From assembly GCF_012275535.1 (NCBI RefSeq), contig NZ_JAAVTK010000003.1:248001-312000 (forward strand): a DNA stretch of 64,000 nucleotides, given 5' to 3'. Below, piece by piece: positions 37,004 through 44,506 of the stretch; position 1 is the stretch's first letter; the number at the start of each line of letters is the position of its first letter. The stretch is from Hymenobacter artigasi (GTDB lineage Bacteria; Bacteroidota; Bacteroidia; Cytophagales; Hymenobacteraceae). The translations under genes and the position numbers were made by a program. The notes beneath the pieces were generated by a model. It was not told where the DNA came from, did not search any database, and worked only from the letters and a program-made list of their open reading frames with translations.

Positions 37004-38161
37004 ATGTCTGTCCCTAGCTCCATTACCGCCGTTGCTCCTGCCTCGCACCCATTGCGCACCCTCACGCGGGTGTGCTGGTTTTTGCTTGGGGCGCTATTCA
37101 TTTTTTCCGGCCTCATCAAGCTGAACGACCCGGTGGGCACGGCTTATAAGCTGGAAGAATACTTCGAGGTATTCGCCGTTTCGCTGCCCAGCCTGGCGGG
37201 ATTCTTCCTGTGGTTCAAGGGCATTGCCCGCACCATGTCCATTCTCATGAGCTCGGCCGAAGTTATTCTGGGCGCGGCGCTGCTGCTGCGCTGGAACCTG
37301 CGCATCGTGCTGTGGGCGCTGTTTGGGCTGCTGGTCTTTTTCACCTTCCTCACCTTCTATTCGGCAGCGTTCGATAAGGTGACGGACTGCGGCTGCTTCG
37401 GCGATTTCATCAAGCTCAAGCCCTGGACATCGTTTTTCAAAGACCTGTTTTTGCTGGCGCTGTGGGCCATCGTGTTCACGCACCAGCGGTTTTTGCGCCA
37501 TTCCTTCGTGCGGGGCACGTTTGGGGTGATGACCATGACCTTTGTCACAGCCATTGCCATTGGCATTGGGGTGCGGGCGCTGGGCCACCTGCCCTATTTC
37601 GATTTCCTGCCCTATAAAGTCGGCAACGACATTGGCAAGCTTATGAAGGCCAGCGCCCCGCTACGCTACCAGTACACCATGGAAAAAGACGGCAAAACCG
37701 AGGAGTTCACCACCTACCCCGACTCGACCTGGACCTACAAGAGCATGACGGCCCTCAACCCCGAAGCCGGCCCCAAAATCACCGATTTTAAGGTCTGGAA
37801 CGATGAGGGCGACTATACTCCCGAGCTGCTGCGCGGCAACAAGCTGGTGCTCATCATCCAGAACGTAGACAAGGCCGACCGCGACCGTTACGACCAGATT
37901 AACAAGCTGCTCACCGATGCCAAAACTTCGCGCCGGGGCATCACGCCGCTCGTCATCACCAGCAGCAGCCCGGCCGAGTTCGACGTGTTTCGCCACAGCG
38001 CCAACCTGGCCGTGCCCTTCTACTATGCCGATGCCACGGTCCTCAAGTCCATCATCCGCTCCAACCCCGGCTTCCTGCTGCTGAAAGACGGCGTGGTGAA
38101 AGGCAAGTACCACTACCACGATATTCCCAGCATCGGGAAGGTGGAGGAGAAGCTGCAGTAG
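37004..38161 (+). CDS. DoxX/MauE-type membrane protein (BT_3928-like)
   Basis: A 385-aa protein. Residues 20-195 hold about five membrane spans with FIFSGLIKLNDPVGTAYKLE, a DoxX/MauE opening, and a cysteine pair in VTDCGCFGDFIKLKPWTSF that may be redox active. The C-terminal 180 residues form a soluble extracytoplasmic domain (YQYTMEKDGKTEEF, then LVLIIQNVDKADRDRYDQIN) that resembles a thioredoxin-like fold without an obvious CxxC. The family is found beside DUF1599 and triosephosphate isomerase genes in Bacteroidota. ATG 37004 is preferred over ATG 36995 because of the -7 box. Confidence 0.85.
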   Translation: MSVPSSITAVAPASHPLRTLTRVCWFLLGALFIFSGLIKLNDPVGTAYKLEEYFEVFAVSLPSLAGFFLWFKGIARTMSILMSSAEVILGAALLLRWNLRIVLWALFGLLVFFTFLTFYSAAFDKVTDCGCFGDFIKLKPWTSFFKDLFLLALWAIVFTHQRFLRHSFVRGTFGVMTMTFVTAIAIGIGVRALGHLPYFDFLPYKVGNDIGKLMKASAPLRYQYTMEKDGKTEEFTTYPDSTWTYKSMTALNPEAGPKITDFKVWNDEGDYTPELLRGNKLVLIIQNVDKADRDRYDQINKLLTDAKTSRRGITPLVITSSSPAEFDVFRHSANLAVPFYYADATVLKSIIRSNPGFLLLKDGVVKGKYHYHDIPSIGKVEEKLQ

Positions 38162-38180
38162 TTTTTAGGGTGTTCGGTTA

Positions 38181-38300
38181 TAGGGTAAGAGGGTGTGGGG
38201 GGAGGAGGGCAGGAGTTTTTTAGCCCTCCTACCCCCCTCCCCCCACACCCTCCTACCCTAAAAAAACCCTCACACCCTCACACCCTCACACCCTAAAAAA
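38181..38300. repeat. Purine/pyrimidine inverted repeat plus caccct tandem run
   Basis: A left G-rich arm (38181-38215, gggtaagagggtgtggggg core) pairs with a right C-rich arm (38223-38262). A tandem run of ctcacac/ccctcac units follows (about 38266-38295), ending at the TTG start of the permease. G-runs at 38183-38209 match a G-quadruplex pattern. Confidence 0.75.
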
Positions 38301-39359
38301 TTGCTTCCTTTCATCCTCCGTCGCTTAGCCCAGGGCCTGCTTGTGCTGGTGGGCGTGGCGTGCACGGTGTTTCTGCTCTTCAATGTGCTGCCCGGCGACC
38401 CCGCCGCGCTACTGGCCGGCCAGCGCAGCGACTTGGCCACCAAAGCCGCCATCACCGCCGACCTCGGCCTCGACCAGCCCCTGCCCACCCGCCTGCTGGG
38501 CTACCTGAACGATATTTCGCCGCTGGGCCTGCACCCGGCCGACTCCGCCGGCCGCGCCCGCTACGGCGGCGTGGCGCTGCTACCGCTGGGCAGCAAGTCC
38601 CTGGTGCTGAAAACGCCCTACCTGCGCCGCTCCTTCCAGAGCAACAAGGACGTGCTGCGTATTCTGCTCGATTATTTTCCCGGCACCATGTGGCTGGCGC
38701 TGGCCGCCATGCTCATTGCCAGCGTGGGCGGCGTGGCCTTTGGCGTGGTGGCGGCGCTACGGCCCCAGTCGTGGCTGGATAGGGTACTGGTGAGCACCTC
38801 GGTGCTGGGCATTTCGGTGCCCTCGTTCGTGGCGGCTATCATCATCGCCGTCACGTTCGGCTTCTACTGGAGCCACTTCACAGGCCTGAGTCTCACCGGC
38901 CAGCTTTATGAAACCGACCCGTTCACCGGCGAGCGGCACCTCGTGCTGCGCAATCTGCTGCTGCCGGCGGTGGCGCTGGGCATCCGGCCGCTGGCCATCA
39001 TCACGCAACTCACCCGCTCCAGCATGCTCGATGTGCTGAGCCAGGACTACATCCGCACGGCCCGCGCCAAGGGCTTGAGCCGCACCGCCACCGTGCTCCA
39101 CCACGCCCTGCGCAACGCCCTGAACCCGGTGGTTACGGCCGTATCGGGCTGGCTGGCCTCGCTCATGGCCGGCGCGTTTTTCATCGAATACATCTTCAAC
39201 TGGAAAGGCCTGGGCACCGTGACGCTACGGGCCGTGGAGAACCTCGATTTCCCGGTGGTGATGGGGGCTACTCTGTTCGTAGCAGCCCTGTTTGTGCTCA
39301 TAAATATTGTGGTAGATGTACTCTACGCCGTGCTCGACCCCCGCGTAAAGCTGAGCTAA
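38301..39359 (+). CDS. OppB/DppB-type ABC transporter permease
   Basis: A 352-aa inner-membrane permease of the peptide/nickel class. The N-terminus FILRRLAQGLLVLVGVACTV is typical, and there are about six spans. The cytoplasmic EAA-like loop that contacts the ATPase is DYIRTARAKGLSRTATVLHH. GAFFIEYIFNWKGLG and the final DVLYAVLDPRVKLS are diagnostic. It starts at TTG 38301. No partner permease (OppC), binding protein or ATPase is adjacent, so its transporter partners must be elsewhere. A larger-than-usual loop (about residues 75-115) is present. Confidence 0.92.
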   Translation: MLPFILRRLAQGLLVLVGVACTVFLLFNVLPGDPAALLAGQRSDLATKAAITADLGLDQPLPTRLLGYLNDISPLGLHPADSAGRARYGGVALLPLGSKSLVLKTPYLRRSFQSNKDVLRILLDYFPGTMWLALAAMLIASVGGVAFGVVAALRPQSWLDRVLVSTSVLGISVPSFVAAIIIAVTFGFYWSHFTGLSLTGQLYETDPFTGERHLVLRNLLLPAVALGIRPLAIITQLTRSSMLDVLSQDYIRTARAKGLSRTATVLHHALRNALNPVVTAVSGWLASLMAGAFFIEYIFNWKGLGTVTLRAVENLDFPVVMGATLFVAALFVLINIVVDVLYAVLDPRVKLS

Positions 39360-39369
39360 GGATGTAGTC

Positions 39370-39420
39370 GCGAAGCGGTGCTTCGCGCCCTCCCCCACGG
39401 TGCGCGAAGCACCACTTCGC
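39370..39420. repeat. Inverted repeat between permease and aroK
   Basis: Arms 39370-39388 (gcgaagcggtgcttcgcgc) and 39402-39420 match as reverse complements with one mismatch, and each arm is itself palindromic (gcgaagc-gcttcgc). No T-tract follows. Confidence 0.75.
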
Positions 39421-39475
39421 CCCACACCCGCCCGGCACCTTATCCGCACAATCGCCCCAGACAAGGGCAGGAATT

Positions 39476-40063
39476 ATGAAGCAGCTTCCTATCGACCCGC
39501 TCATTTCGGTACCCGGCGGCTCCGGGCACCTGAGCCTGGTAGGCCTGCCCGGCGCGGGCAAAACCACCCTCGGCCGCCAGCTAGCCGCCCACTTCAACCG
39601 CCCATTTTTGGACCTGGACGTGGCCATTGAGGCCCGCACTGGCCGCAGTGTGCGCGCAGTCTTTGCCGAAGACGGCGAGGCAGCTTTCCGAGCCATAGAG
39701 GCAGCAGTGCTGCGCGATGCCCTCGCCCTGGCCGGGCCGCCGCTGGTGCTGGCTACGGGCGGCGGCACCCCCTGCTTTCACGATAACATGGCGCTGCTCA
39801 ACCAGGCCGGCCCCACCCTCTGGCTCGATGTGCCCATTGCCGTGCTGGCCGCCCGCCTGCCCCCCGAGGAAGTAGCCAAACGCCCCCTTTTAGCCGCCGC
39901 TGGCGGGGCAGAAGCCTGGCTGCGCGAAACTCTTGCCGCCCGAAGTCAGTTTTATAGCCAGGCGCGGCTGCGCTGCTCGGCGGCCTGCACGCTGCCGGCC
40001 GTGGTGGCCCAGCTGGCGGGGGCGGGTTTTGCCCTGCCCGGCACATTGCCGCCCGCTTCGTAA
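39476..40063 (+). CDS. aroK: Shikimate kinase AroK
   Basis: A 195-aa P-loop kinase that phosphorylates shikimate in aromatic amino-acid synthesis. The Walker A is GLPGAGKTTLGRQLA, the shikimate-binding Asp is in FLDLDVAIEARTG, and the second binding motif is LATGGGTPC. The lid region is RPLLAAAGG. An N-terminal extension of about 18 residues precedes the core. The stop codon TAA forms part of the -7 element of the following gene. Confidence 0.93.
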   Translation: MKQLPIDPLISVPGGSGHLSLVGLPGAGKTTLGRQLAAHFNRPFLDLDVAIEARTGRSVRAVFAEDGEAAFRAIEAAVLRDALALAGPPLVLATGGGTPCFHDNMALLNQAGPTLWLDVPIAVLAARLPPEEVAKRPLLAAAGGAEAWLRETLAARSQFYSQARLRCSAACTLPAVVAQLAGAGFALPGTLPPAS

Positions 40064-40068
40064 TTTTG
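40061..40068 (+). promoter_or_regulatory. -7 element overlapping the aroK stop codon
   Basis: TAATTTTG fits TAnnTTTG; its first three bases are the aroK stop TAA. It lies 31 nt before ATG 40100 of the hydroxylase gene. Confidence 0.65.
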
Positions 40069-40099
40069 TTAATTGATTCGTTCGACGTTTGTTACCCCT

Positions 40100-40774
40100 A
40101 TGCAATCAGTATCCACCGAAGAACCGGCTGTAAACGAGGCTCCTACGCCTGTCACAGCCCCCGTACGGCCCAAACATAAGGGCTCGGCCCAGCTTTTCCA
40201 GAACCCGTTGCTGGAGCGGCTTTCGCACACGCACATCGCGCTGCCGGTGGGCATTTTTGCCGCCACGGGCATCATCAGCATGTATTATGGCCTCGTGCAC
40301 GGCTTCATGACGGGCGTGGCCGCGCTGGGCCTGTTTCTGGTGGGCCTGCTGGCTTTCACGCTGATAGAGTACCTGGTGCACCGCTACCTGTACCACATTC
40401 CGGCCACCACGGCGGGCCGCGCCAAGTTCCAGTATACCATGCACGGCGTGCACCACGAGTATCCCAAGGATAAAACCCGGCTGGCTATGCCGCCCATCAT
40501 CACGGTATTTGTAGCGTCGCTGTTATTCTTCATTTTCCGCTTCAGCTTCGGCTCGTATGCGTTTGGGCTACTGTCGGGCTTCACGTTTGGCTACGCCATG
40601 TACCTGTTTGTGCACTATGCCATTCATGCCTACTCGCCGCCCAAAAACTTCCTGAAAGTATGGTGGACGCACCACAGCCAGCACCATTACCGGCAAGACG
40701 AAGTGGCCTTCGGTGTGAGCAGCACGCTCTGGGACCACATCATCGGCACCATGCCCAGCAAGAAAAGCGCCTAG
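40100..40774 (+). CDS. Fatty acid hydroxylase / sterol desaturase family protein
   Basis: A 224-aa di-iron membrane enzyme. The histidine clusters occur in the expected order: LVHRYLYH, HGVHHEYP, VHYAIHAY and WTHHSQHHY, with four hydrophobic segments between. The order and spacing are closest to fatty-acid 2-hydroxylases, which in Bacteroidota may hydroxylate sphingolipid or sulfonolipid acyl chains; the substrate is an inference. ATG 40100 is chosen over TTG 40073 for the better N-terminus. It ends before a strong terminator. Confidence 0.9.
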   Translation: MQSVSTEEPAVNEAPTPVTAPVRPKHKGSAQLFQNPLLERLSHTHIALPVGIFAATGIISMYYGLVHGFMTGVAALGLFLVGLLAFTLIEYLVHRYLYHIPATTAGRAKFQYTMHGVHHEYPKDKTRLAMPPIITVFVASLLFFIFRFSFGSYAFGLLSGFTFGYAMYLFVHYAIHAYSPPKNFLKVWWTHHSQHHYRQDEVAFGVSSTLWDHIIGTMPSKKSA

Positions 40775-40795
40775 CATTCCGGCAGGCTGAGACAT

Positions 40796-40833
40796 AAAAA
40801 AGCGCGGCTCCTTCACGGGGGCCGCGCTTTTTT
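40796..40833 (+). terminator. Terminator after the hydroxylase gene
   Basis: A hairpin aaaaaagcgcggc ... gccgcgctttttt with a T-tract; the A-rich 5' side allows bidirectional use with the convergent small lipoprotein gene. Confidence 0.85.
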
Positions 40834-40922
40834 GTGGGTTGAGGTTCAAAACCCGATGATGCGGCGAATTGCCCATCGGGCTTCTTCACACCACTACATT
40901 TTGGTGGTTGCTACGCGCCGGA

Positions 40923-41102
40923 TTAGGAGCGCGGGCCACGCATTTTGTTCACAATGAAGAACAGCAGCGCTACCACGATAAACACGGCAATAATGCCCGT
41001 GTAGGCTCCGGCTTTGAAAATGCCGGCAATGGCATCGCAGCCCGTGAGCGTGGTAGCCAGGGCGAAGAGGAATACGAAGAGGGAAAGACGGGAGGCGTTC
41101 AT
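40923..41102 (-). CDS. Small membrane lipoprotein, about 59 aa
   Basis: The start is placed at ATG 41102, giving an N-terminal signal peptide and lipobox (LATTLTGC), then DAIAGIFKAGAYTG, one membrane span (IIAVFIVVALLFFIV) and a basic tail (NKMRGPRS). Proteins of this size and pattern are common in Bacteroidota and are often misnamed phosphatidate cytidylyltransferase; they lack that enzyme's domain. Function is unknown. It stands alone downstream of a terminator. Confidence 0.8.
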   Translation of the reverse strand: MNASRLSLFVFLFALATTLTGCDAIAGIFKAGAYTGIIAVFIVVALLFFIVNKMRGPRS

Positions 41103-41224
41103 GGCGTGAAAGAGAAAGAAGGGAGGTGAAAGCCGCATAGCACGCGGGCTACGGGATTAGGGCTGATACTGTGCCTACGCCAAAAAGGTTAGCCCCCGCC
41201 ATTGCAAACGCTGGTTATCGACAC

Positions 41225-41264
41225 AAAACAGCCCGGCGGAGGGGTTCTCGGCCGGGCTGTTTTT
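41225..41264 (-). terminator. Terminator after the TPM-domain gene
   Basis: A hairpin aaaacagcccggc ... gccgggctgttttt, located 20 nt beyond the stop of the leftward TPM gene at 41285. Minus-strand T-tract is present. Confidence 0.82.
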
Positions 41265-41284
41265 CTGTCAATTACTGGTGCGCC

Positions 41285-42148
41285 TTACCAGCTGCCGCTG
41301 GCACCGCCGCCGCCGCTGCTGCCACCGCCAAAGCCGCCGAAGCCGCCACCGCCGCCGCCGCCAAAGCCACCACCTCCCCCACCGCCGAAACCGCCGCCGC
41401 CAAAGATGATGGGCGGGATAAAGCCGCCCCCGAAGCCCCGGTTGCCGCGCCCGCCACGCCCACCGCCGCCCCGGTTACGCAGCATGGTGAAGATGATGAC
41501 CATCACCAGAATGATAAGCCAGAAGGGAAAGCCGGAGCCCGAGCCGTCGCGCCGGCCCTGGGGCCGGGCATCGGCCGGGTCGGCTTGATACTCGCCCTTG
41601 GCGAGGGCAATGAGCTGGTCGGTGGCCCGGTCGAGGCCGGCGTAATATTGGTTCTGGCGGAAGGCCGGCACCAGCGTGTTGCTGATGATGCGCTTAGCCA
41701 GGGCATCGGGCACGGCCCCTTCCAGGCCGTAGCCGGTCTGGATGCGGGCGGTGTGCTCCTGCTGAGCCACCAGAATCAGAATGCCGTTGTTCTTGCCCTT
41801 GCGGCCAATGCCCCAGGCTTCGTACAGCTTCTGGGCGTAGTCGGAAATGTCGTCGCCGTCGAGGTTGGGAACGGTGACGACGGCGATTTGCGACGACGAG
41901 CTGTCGTTGTAGGCCACCAGCTTGCGCTCCAGCTGGTCGGCCTCGCCGCCCTGCATCAGCCCGGCCAGGTCGTTCACTAGGCGGGGCGGGTTGGGGCGGG
42001 GCGGAATATTTTGCGCCGCGCCATTGAGGGCCGCAACCAGCCCCAAAAGCAGCAGCAGCAGCGACCACCACGGTTTGGGTACGCCCGATTTCAGCAGCGG
42101 GAAGTGGAAAAAAGTCGATATCCTGGCATCAGCCACGGAATTTTTCAT
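41285..42148 (-). CDS. TPM-domain protein with glycine-rich tail (YgcG family)
   Basis: A 287-aa protein. A hydrophobic segment near residues 27-45 acts as signal peptide or anchor; the TPM domain (about 50-170) shows LVNDLAGLMQGGEADQLERK, SSQIAVVTVPNLDGDDISDY and NGILILVAQQEHTARIQTGY. A second membrane span (FPFWLIILVMVIIFTML) follows, then a 70-residue tail that is nearly all Gly with Phe and Ser. Members of this family are linked to membrane proteins and photosystem repair in plants, with unknown bacterial role. It overlaps the upstream TPM gene by 4 nt (ATGA), and lemA lies upstream. Confidence 0.9.
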   Translation of the reverse strand: MKNSVADARISTFFHFPLLKSGVPKPWWSLLLLLLGLVAALNGAAQNIPPRPNPPRLVNDLAGLMQGGEADQLERKLVAYNDSSSSQIAVVTVPNLDGDDISDYAQKLYEAWGIGRKGKNNGILILVAQQEHTARIQTGYGLEGAVPDALAKRIISNTLVPAFRQNQYYAGLDRATDQLIALAKGEYQADPADARPQGRRDGSGSGFPFWLIILVMVIIFTMLRNRGGGGRGGRGNRGFGGGFIPPIIFGGGGFGGGGGGGFGGGGGGGFGGFGGGSSGGGGASGSW

Positions 42149-42603
42149 GCGTCGGAAGACGGTTTTTGGCCGCCGAAAGAAATGGAATCGTCCAGCTCGT
42201 TCTGGTCGGTAGCGGCATCGTAGGGGAAGTAGCGTTTCAGCTGCTCGCCCACCATTTTGATGCCGTGCTCCAGGCCCAGCACGTAGTTTTCGTGCCGAAA
42301 CTGATTGAGGACGGCTTCCTTAGTGGTTTCCCAGAAGTCATCGGGCACGGCCGCGTTGATGGCCGAATCGCCCACCACGGCAAACTGCCGGCTCTGCCAG
42401 GCCAGGTAAAAAAGCACGCCGTTGCGGGCGGCCGTCTTGTGCATATCCAACTCCCCAAACACCTGGGCGGCGCGGTCAAGCGGCTCGGGTGTGGGGCAGT
42501 TATCTTCGATATGCACCCGGATTTCGCCGGAAGTCGTGATTTCGGCCTGCCGGATGGCCGCTACCAGCGCCGCATCCTGGGCGGGAGTGAGAGGGCTTTT
42601 CAT
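42145..42603 (-). CDS. Short TPM-domain protein
   Basis: A 152-aa soluble TPM-domain protein: ITTSGEIRVHIEDNC, RNGVLFYLAWQSRQFAVVGD and EHGIKMVGEQLKRYFPYD are the core strands and helix. No signal peptide. It overlaps the following TPM gene (ATGA) and follows lemA on the same strand after an inverted-repeat-framed spacer. The lemA-TPM-TPM order is widespread and suggests the proteins act together at the membrane. Confidence 0.88.
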   Translation of the reverse strand: MKSPLTPAQDAALVAAIRQAEITTSGEIRVHIEDNCPTPEPLDRAAQVFGELDMHKTAARNGVLFYLAWQSRQFAVVGDSAINAAVPDDFWETTKEAVLNQFRHENYVLGLEHGIKMVGEQLKRYFPYDAATDQNELDDSISFGGQKPSSDA

Positions 42604-42723
42604 TTAACAATTATCATTTAACATTTAACAATCATCATCCAACTGCTTACACAAGCGAGGCAAAACCTACGGCGTTCGGCTTAATTGCCGGACTGTTAAA
42701 TGTTAAATGATAATTGTTAAATG
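42601..42723. repeat. Perfect 30-bp inverted repeat framing the lemA-TPM spacer
   Basis: Arms 42601-42630 and 42694-42723 are exact reverse complements, built from a repeated ttaacatt/aatgttaa motif. The left arm includes the ATG of the short TPM gene; the right arm ends one base before the lemA stop codon. The spacer inside is 63 nt. No T-tract follows the hairpin. Confidence 0.9.
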
Positions 42724-42724
42724 A

Positions 42725-43303
42725 CTAGAATTGAACGGTCGGGGCCTTGCTGGCGGCCGCGTCGGCCTCGAAATAGGGCTTGGGCGGGAAGCCGAACATG
42801 CCGGCAAACAGGTTATTGGGGAACGAGCGCGTGAATGTGTTGTAGTCGTTGGTCACGGCGTTGAACTTGTTGCGCTCCACGTTGATGCGGTTTTCGGTGC
42901 CCTCAATCTGGGCCTGCAGCTCCTGAAAGTTGGCGTTGGCCTTCAGGTCGGGGTAGTTTTCGGACACGGCCAGCAGGCGGCCCAGCCCGGCCGACATCTG
43001 GCTCTGGGCTTCCTGGAATTTCTTGATGTTTTCGGGCGTCAGGTCGTTGGCATTCAGCTGCACGCTGGTGGCCTTGGCACGCGCCTCAATCACGCTGGTG
43101 AGGGTACCCTGCTCGAACTTGGCAGCCCCTTTCACGGTGTTCACCAAGTTGCCAATGAGGTCGTTGCGGCGCTGATAGGAGCTTTGCACGTTGCCGGCCT
43201 GGGCCTTCACGGCCTGGTCGCGCGTCACCATGCCATTGTAGCCGCACGACGACTGGGTGAGCAACAGGGCTAGGCCCGCGAAATAGAGAAGAAAGCGTTT
43301 CAT
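42725..43303 (-). CDS. lemA: LemA family protein
   Basis: A 192-aa lipoprotein-like membrane protein: signal/lipobox LALLLTQSSC at the N-terminus, then a long helical bundle. Family signatures are YQRRNDLIGNLVNTVKGAA, LGRLLAVSENYPDLKANANF, FQELQAQIEGTENRINVERN and FNAVTNDYNTFTRSFPNNL, all standard for LemA. Function is unsettled; LemA proteins form filament-like membrane assemblies. It heads the lemA-TPM-TPM group. Confidence 0.95.
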   Translation of the reverse strand: MKRFLLYFAGLALLLTQSSCGYNGMVTRDQAVKAQAGNVQSSYQRRNDLIGNLVNTVKGAAKFEQGTLTSVIEARAKATSVQLNANDLTPENIKKFQEAQSQMSAGLGRLLAVSENYPDLKANANFQELQAQIEGTENRINVERNKFNAVTNDYNTFTRSFPNNLFAGMFGFPPKPYFEADAAASKAPTVQF

Positions 43304-43504
43304 GATGGGTTGTGAAGGGTGTTAATGAAGGGGATTCGGGATTGGTAATGGCGCGGCGGCAAAACCTGCGGCCGCTGCTCCGGTTTGGTACCGGGTTTGG
43401 GGCAAAGTACGCAGCTTAGCCCTAGTAGTTGTAGCTTGCTGCTTAGCTGCGCCAAACGCCTTCATATATCGTCCTCCCGCTTTCTCCATTACAGCCCCAC
43501 CCCA

Positions 43505-44506
43505 ATGAAAGCTGTTATTCCCGTTGCCGGCATTGGCTCGCGCCTGCGCCCCCACACCCACACCCAGCCCAAAAGCTTGGTGCCGGTGGCCGGCAATACC
43601 ATTCTGGGCCACATCATCGACCGCCTGCAGGCCGCCGGCCTCACCGAATTTGTGTTCATCGTGGGCTACCTGGGCGATAAAATTGTGCGCTACGTGCGCC
43701 GCCAGTACCCCGAGCTAAAGGCCACGTTTGTGGTGCAGGAGCCGCGCGAGGGCATTGGCCACGCCCTGTGGCTGGCCCGCGAAGAATTCCGCCACGACCC
43801 CGACGGCGTGCTCATCATGCTCGGCGACACCATTGTGGACGTGGACCTGCCCGCCCTCATGGCCACGCCCGGCTCGGTGCTGGCCGTGAAGGAGGTGAAA
43901 ACCCCCAGCATGTTCGGCCTGGTGGAAACCGGGAACAACGGCCGGGTAAACAAGGTGGTGGAGAAGCCCAAAATCCCGAAATCGAACTTCGCCATGGTGG
44001 GCCTCTACAAGCTGGCCTACCCCGAAAAGCTGGCCGAGGCCCTGGAATGGCTCATCGATTCGGAAACGCGCACCCACGGCGAGTTTCAGCTCACCGATGC
44101 GCTCATGCACCTCATCGAAGAGGGCGAGGTGATGTCCACTTGCCCGGTCGACAACTGGTTCGACTGCGGCCGCAAGGAAACGCTGCTCGAAGCCAACGCC
44201 CGTCTGCTGAACCGCCCCGAGTTTCTGGAAGGCCATGACTACTCCGAATACCCCGACACCGTAATTATTCCACCGGTCAGCATCGGGCGCGGCTGCCAGA
44301 TTTCGCACTCCATCATCGGCCCCAACGTGGCCATCGGCGACAAAACCATCGTCAAAAACTGCATCCTCAGCGACTCCATCATCGGCAGCTATTCCGAGCT
44401 GAAAGCCGCCGTGATGCACGACTGCATCGTGGGCTCCGACGCCTCGTTCCGGGGCATGAACCACTCGCTGAACATCGGCGACAATACGGAGATTGATTAC
44501 AGTTAA
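43505..44506 (+). CDS. Sugar-phosphate nucleotidyltransferase
   Basis: A 333-aa enzyme of the GlmU/RmlA superfamily. The NTP-binding motif is AVIPVAGIGSRLRPHTHT with PKSLVPVAG. The sugar-binding and metal sites are GDTIVDVDL and the later DNWFDCGRKETLL. Residues 245-333 form a left-handed beta-helix start (SIGRGCQISHSIIGPNVAIG, VKNCILSDSIIG). It probably makes a nucleotide-activated glucose or related sugar; the exact sugar cannot be told. Start ATG 43505. Its stop interlocks (TTAA) with the stop of the convergent hydrolase gene. Confidence 0.9.
   Translation: MKAVIPVAGIGSRLRPHTHTQPKSLVPVAGNTILGHIIDRLQAAGLTEFVFIVGYLGDKIVRYVRRQYPELKATFVVQEPREGIGHALWLAREEFRHDPDGVLIMLGDTIVDVDLPALMATPGSVLAVKEVKTPSMFGLVETGNNGRVNKVVEKPKIPKSNFAMVGLYKLAYPEKLAEALEWLIDSETRTHGEFQLTDALMHLIEEGEVMSTCPVDNWFDCGRKETLLEANARLLNRPEFLEGHDYSEYPDTVIIPPVSIGRGCQISHSIIGPNVAIGDKTIVKNCILSDSIIGSYSELKAAVMHDCIVGSDASFRGMNHSLNIGDNTEIDYS

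Noticed and set aside
40923..41102. Phosphatidate cytidylyltransferase
   Set aside because: Only about 59 residues with one membrane span; the enzyme is several times longer and its signature is absent.
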